Shown here one piece after another: positions 35,851 through 37,493 of a stretch of 37,493 nucleotides of DNA; position 1 is the first letter of the stretch; every line of letters starts with the position of its first letter. A model generated the notes under the pieces. It made no database searches, was not told the DNA's origin, and was given only the letters and a program-made list of their open reading frames with translations. This stretch comes from an uncultured Prevotellaceae bacterium (GTDB taxonomy: Bacteria > Bacteroidota > Bacteroidia > Bacteroidales > Bacteroidaceae), in NCBI GenBank assembly GCA_902771785.1, contig CACXYH010000018.1, positions 1-37,493 of the forward strand, given 5' to 3'. The position numbers and the translations under genes were made by a program.

Positions 35851-37146
35851 ATGAAGAAAGTGCTCTTTTTGCTGGCATTGCTACCCCAAATCGCCTTCTG
35901 CCAATCTTTCCTGGCAGAGGGTAAAAGCTGGACGTATTATTGGACCAATGGCTTGTACAAGGCTAACTTCAAATATGTCCTTTCGGGCGACACTATCATC
36001 AACGGCGAGCGGTGTTCAAAGGTCTACTTTACGATGGAAGACCAGGAAACAGGCAATATAAAGGCCAATCATAGCTATGCCGGTGCTTTATTGGAGAAAG
36101 GACAGCAGGTGTTTTTCGTCAATGAAAGTGGAAAACAGCTGCTTTACGACTTCGGTCTGAAGGTGGGCGATACGATCAGTGACGGCAGCGCTGTGGTATC
36201 AGCGATTGACGACATTTATCTGATGGGACAAACCCGTCGCCGTCTGACGCTGACGGCCACTTTCAGCGACCCCCTTATCTGTCCTATAAGTTATTGGGTT
36301 GAAGGCGTCGGCGGCTACAAAGGGTTACTAGGGGACTACTGGTATTCTTCAATGCGTCTTGTTTCCTGTTCGGAAGGCGGACGTTGTGTCTTTACGGGCC
36401 TGAATATTGAAGATATGCCCACGAAGGCTGTAGAGCAGACAGAAAAGAGCGCACTGTTGGCGAACGGCAAGGTGTGGCAATATCATCTGGCTACTTCTGG
36501 CTTTGATGGACTGCCAGGCTATCTTAACCTAAGTGTCACGGGCGACACGCAGATTGGAGATGTAAAGTGGCGCATCCTCTCGGCAATGGGAGCTGACGGC
36601 AAGGAGTTCTTCAGGAAGCTGATGCGCGAGGAAGGCGGAAAGGTGTATGAGTATCTGAACGGACACGGGCAGCTGGTGATGGACTTCTCGCTGGAGGTAG
36701 GCGACAGGTTCGTGCCTGCAGGTGCTGCCGACCGTTACTTGGACGTGATAGCCGTTGACACGCTCGTTTCTGCCGGCCAGGCCCATCGCCGCCTGATTCT
36801 CTTGCAGACGATAGGGGGCGTCAGTACCTCGCTGACAAGCTGGGTAGAGGGCATTGGCGGCGATTTCGGCATCATTTCACCTGTGTCGTGGAGCGACGAC
36901 GACAATCCCTATCAGGTAGCTATAGACTCTCCCTATCCCTACAGCTATCAGTTCGATGGCTGCGGTTTCGATGGTCAATGCATCTATGGGCAGCTACTCG
37001 ACAATGTGGGTGTTGGCGTTGCAACTCCCCGCGTTTCGACAGTTCAGCCTGCCGCCGCTCCGCTCTACGACCTGCAGGGCCGCCGCGTGCAGCAGCCGAT
37101 GAGGCATGGGGTGTACGTGTGTGGAGGTAAGAAGGTGGTGCGTTAA
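35851..37146 (+). CDS. Secreted protein of two tandem copies of one uncharacterised domain
   Basis: The start at 35851 (MKKVLFLLALLPQIAFCQ) gives a typical signal peptide; an ATG two codons upstream (35845) is equally open. The product has 431 residues. Two copies of a domain of about 175 residues cover about 20-195 and 205-385. They share LxxGKxWxY near the start, GDTxI, LxDFxLxVGD in the middle, a GxxxRRLxL strand, WVEGxGGxxG and a final CxxGxC pair of cysteines. The C-terminus carries the tag APLYDLQGRRV...GVYVCGGKKVV, almost identical at DNA level to that of the LRR gene 2.2 kb upstream. I do not recognise the domain as a named family. A secreted or surface role is likely; the activity is unknown. 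Confidence 0.85.
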   Translation: MKKVLFLLALLPQIAFCQSFLAEGKSWTYYWTNGLYKANFKYVLSGDTIINGERCSKVYFTMEDQETGNIKANHSYAGALLEKGQQVFFVNESGKQLLYDFGLKVGDTISDGSAVVSAIDDIYLMGQTRRRLTLTATFSDPLICPISYWVEGVGGYKGLLGDYWYSSMRLVSCSEGGRCVFTGLNIEDMPTKAVEQTEKSALLANGKVWQYHLATSGFDGLPGYLNLSVTGDTQIGDVKWRILSAMGADGKEFFRKLMREEGGKVYEYLNGHGQLVMDFSLEVGDRFVPAGAADRYLDVIAVDTLVSAGQAHRRLILLQTIGGVSTSLTSWVEGIGGDFGIISPVSWSDDDNPYQVAIDSPYPYSYQFDGCGFDGQCIYGQLLDNVGVGVATPRVSTVQPAAAPLYDLQGRRVQQPMRHGVYVCGGKKVVR

Positions 37147-37151
37147 GGCAT

Positions 37152-37239
37152 CGTGACCCTCGAGCCGGCAGTAGTCGACCCTCGAGCCGGCAGTAGGAGG
37201 CTGACGAACCGTTAGTAGGAGGCTGACGAACCGGCAGCT
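37152..37239. repeat. Tandem array E: four 22-bp units between convergent genes
   Basis: Units lie at 37152-37173, 37174-37195, 37196-37217 and 37218-37239. The 15-nt cores are CCCTCGAGCCGGCAG (twice), CTGACGAACCGTTAG and CTGACGAACCGGCAG. The last two are 6+3+6 imperfect palindromes and are joined by the linker TAGGAGG. The first unit and the sequence just after the array (CTCGAGGGTCGCG, 37238-37250) are inverse copies, so the whole array can fold as a large hairpin and might end transcription from both sides. Confidence 0.9.
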
Positions 37240-37321
37240 CGAGGGTCGCGTGGTTCTGCATGGAGGACAGCCGTCGGCTATGATGAAGCATTTATTCTGA
37301 AAGAGCCAAATGCTTTACCAA

Positions 37322-37493
37322 TTATTCACTTGATTTTTTCATCAGTCGCTTAGTTGCTCTAAGTTCCTTCTGTAATAGTTCCATCCGTTCCTTTAGTTGC
37401 TCTTGTGTGGGTAGCATATCTTTAATACGGATATTGTTATAGGTAGCCACTCCCATTGGAGTCGTAATTCCACGGAATGACCATTGAACATCG
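37322..37493 (-). CDS. C-terminal 57 residues of a probable DUF1016 / PDDEXK (YhcG-type) nuclease
   Basis: The minus strand is open from the right edge to a TAA at 37322-37324. The visible end reads FRGITTPMGVATYN, then DMLPTQEQLKERMELLQKEL and a basic tail LMKKSSE. The FxxxGxxxPxGVAxY motif followed by a LPTxEEL helix resembles the C-terminus of DUF1016 (YhcG) proteins. These are PDDEXK-fold nucleases common in accessory regions and often found near restriction systems. The catalytic part is outside the window, so the call rests on a short tail. It converges on the two-domain gene, with array E between them. Confidence 0.5.
   Translation of the reverse strand, partial: DVQWSFRGITTPMGVATYNNIRIKDMLPTQEQLKERMELLQKELRATKRLMKKSSE

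Overview
The window comes from a Bacteroidota genome, most probably a Prevotella-like member of the Bacteroidales. Four things point there: SusC/SusD pairs, BspA-type leucine-rich repeats, C-terminal tags of the type YDLQGRRV...GIYI.NGKKVV with one full type IX secretion sorting domain, and the Bacteroidota promoter box TAnnTTTG in front of most transcription units, with no Shine-Dalgarno sites. No rRNA, tRNA, insertion sequence, integrase or CRISPR locus was seen.

Layout. (1) 1-2352, minus strand: a sodium:solute symporter (cut by the left edge) and a DapA/NanA-family aldolase, a two-gene uptake and cleavage operon. (2) 2527-9100, plus strand: two large secreted proteins, one with a GH128-like glycosidase core and one with three repeats of a carbohydrate-binding-like domain. 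(3) 9458-26595: a seven-gene, closely spaced operon (FAS1 lipoprotein, SusC, SusD, FAS1 lipoprotein, FAS1 lipoprotein, SusC, SusD). With the upstream GH128 gene it looks like a glycan utilisation locus in which fasciclin-domain lipoproteins stand where SusE/SusF-type surface binding proteins usually are. (4) 26724-28477: housekeeping ribF and a CPBP-family membrane protease. (5) 28780-35399: a membrane TPR regulator, a small secreted protein, a legumain-like (C13) cysteine peptidase with a T9SS sorting domain, a BspA-like LRR protein and a small lipoprotein; much of this block is visibly richer in A+T. (6) 35851-37146: a secreted protein made of two copies of one domain, then the C-terminus of a probable DUF1016/PDDEXK nuclease entering from the right on the minus strand.

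The most striking non-coding signal is a set of intergenic tandem arrays that all have a 22-bp period but different sequences. They lie at 4937-5024, 26594-26685, 28485-28665, 35456-35514, 35528-35593 and 37152-37239. In most of them each unit is a 15-nt imperfect palindrome plus a 7-nt linker, and several start within a few bases of a stop codon. I know of no named element with this description, and I regard it as the best candidate for something undescribed here.
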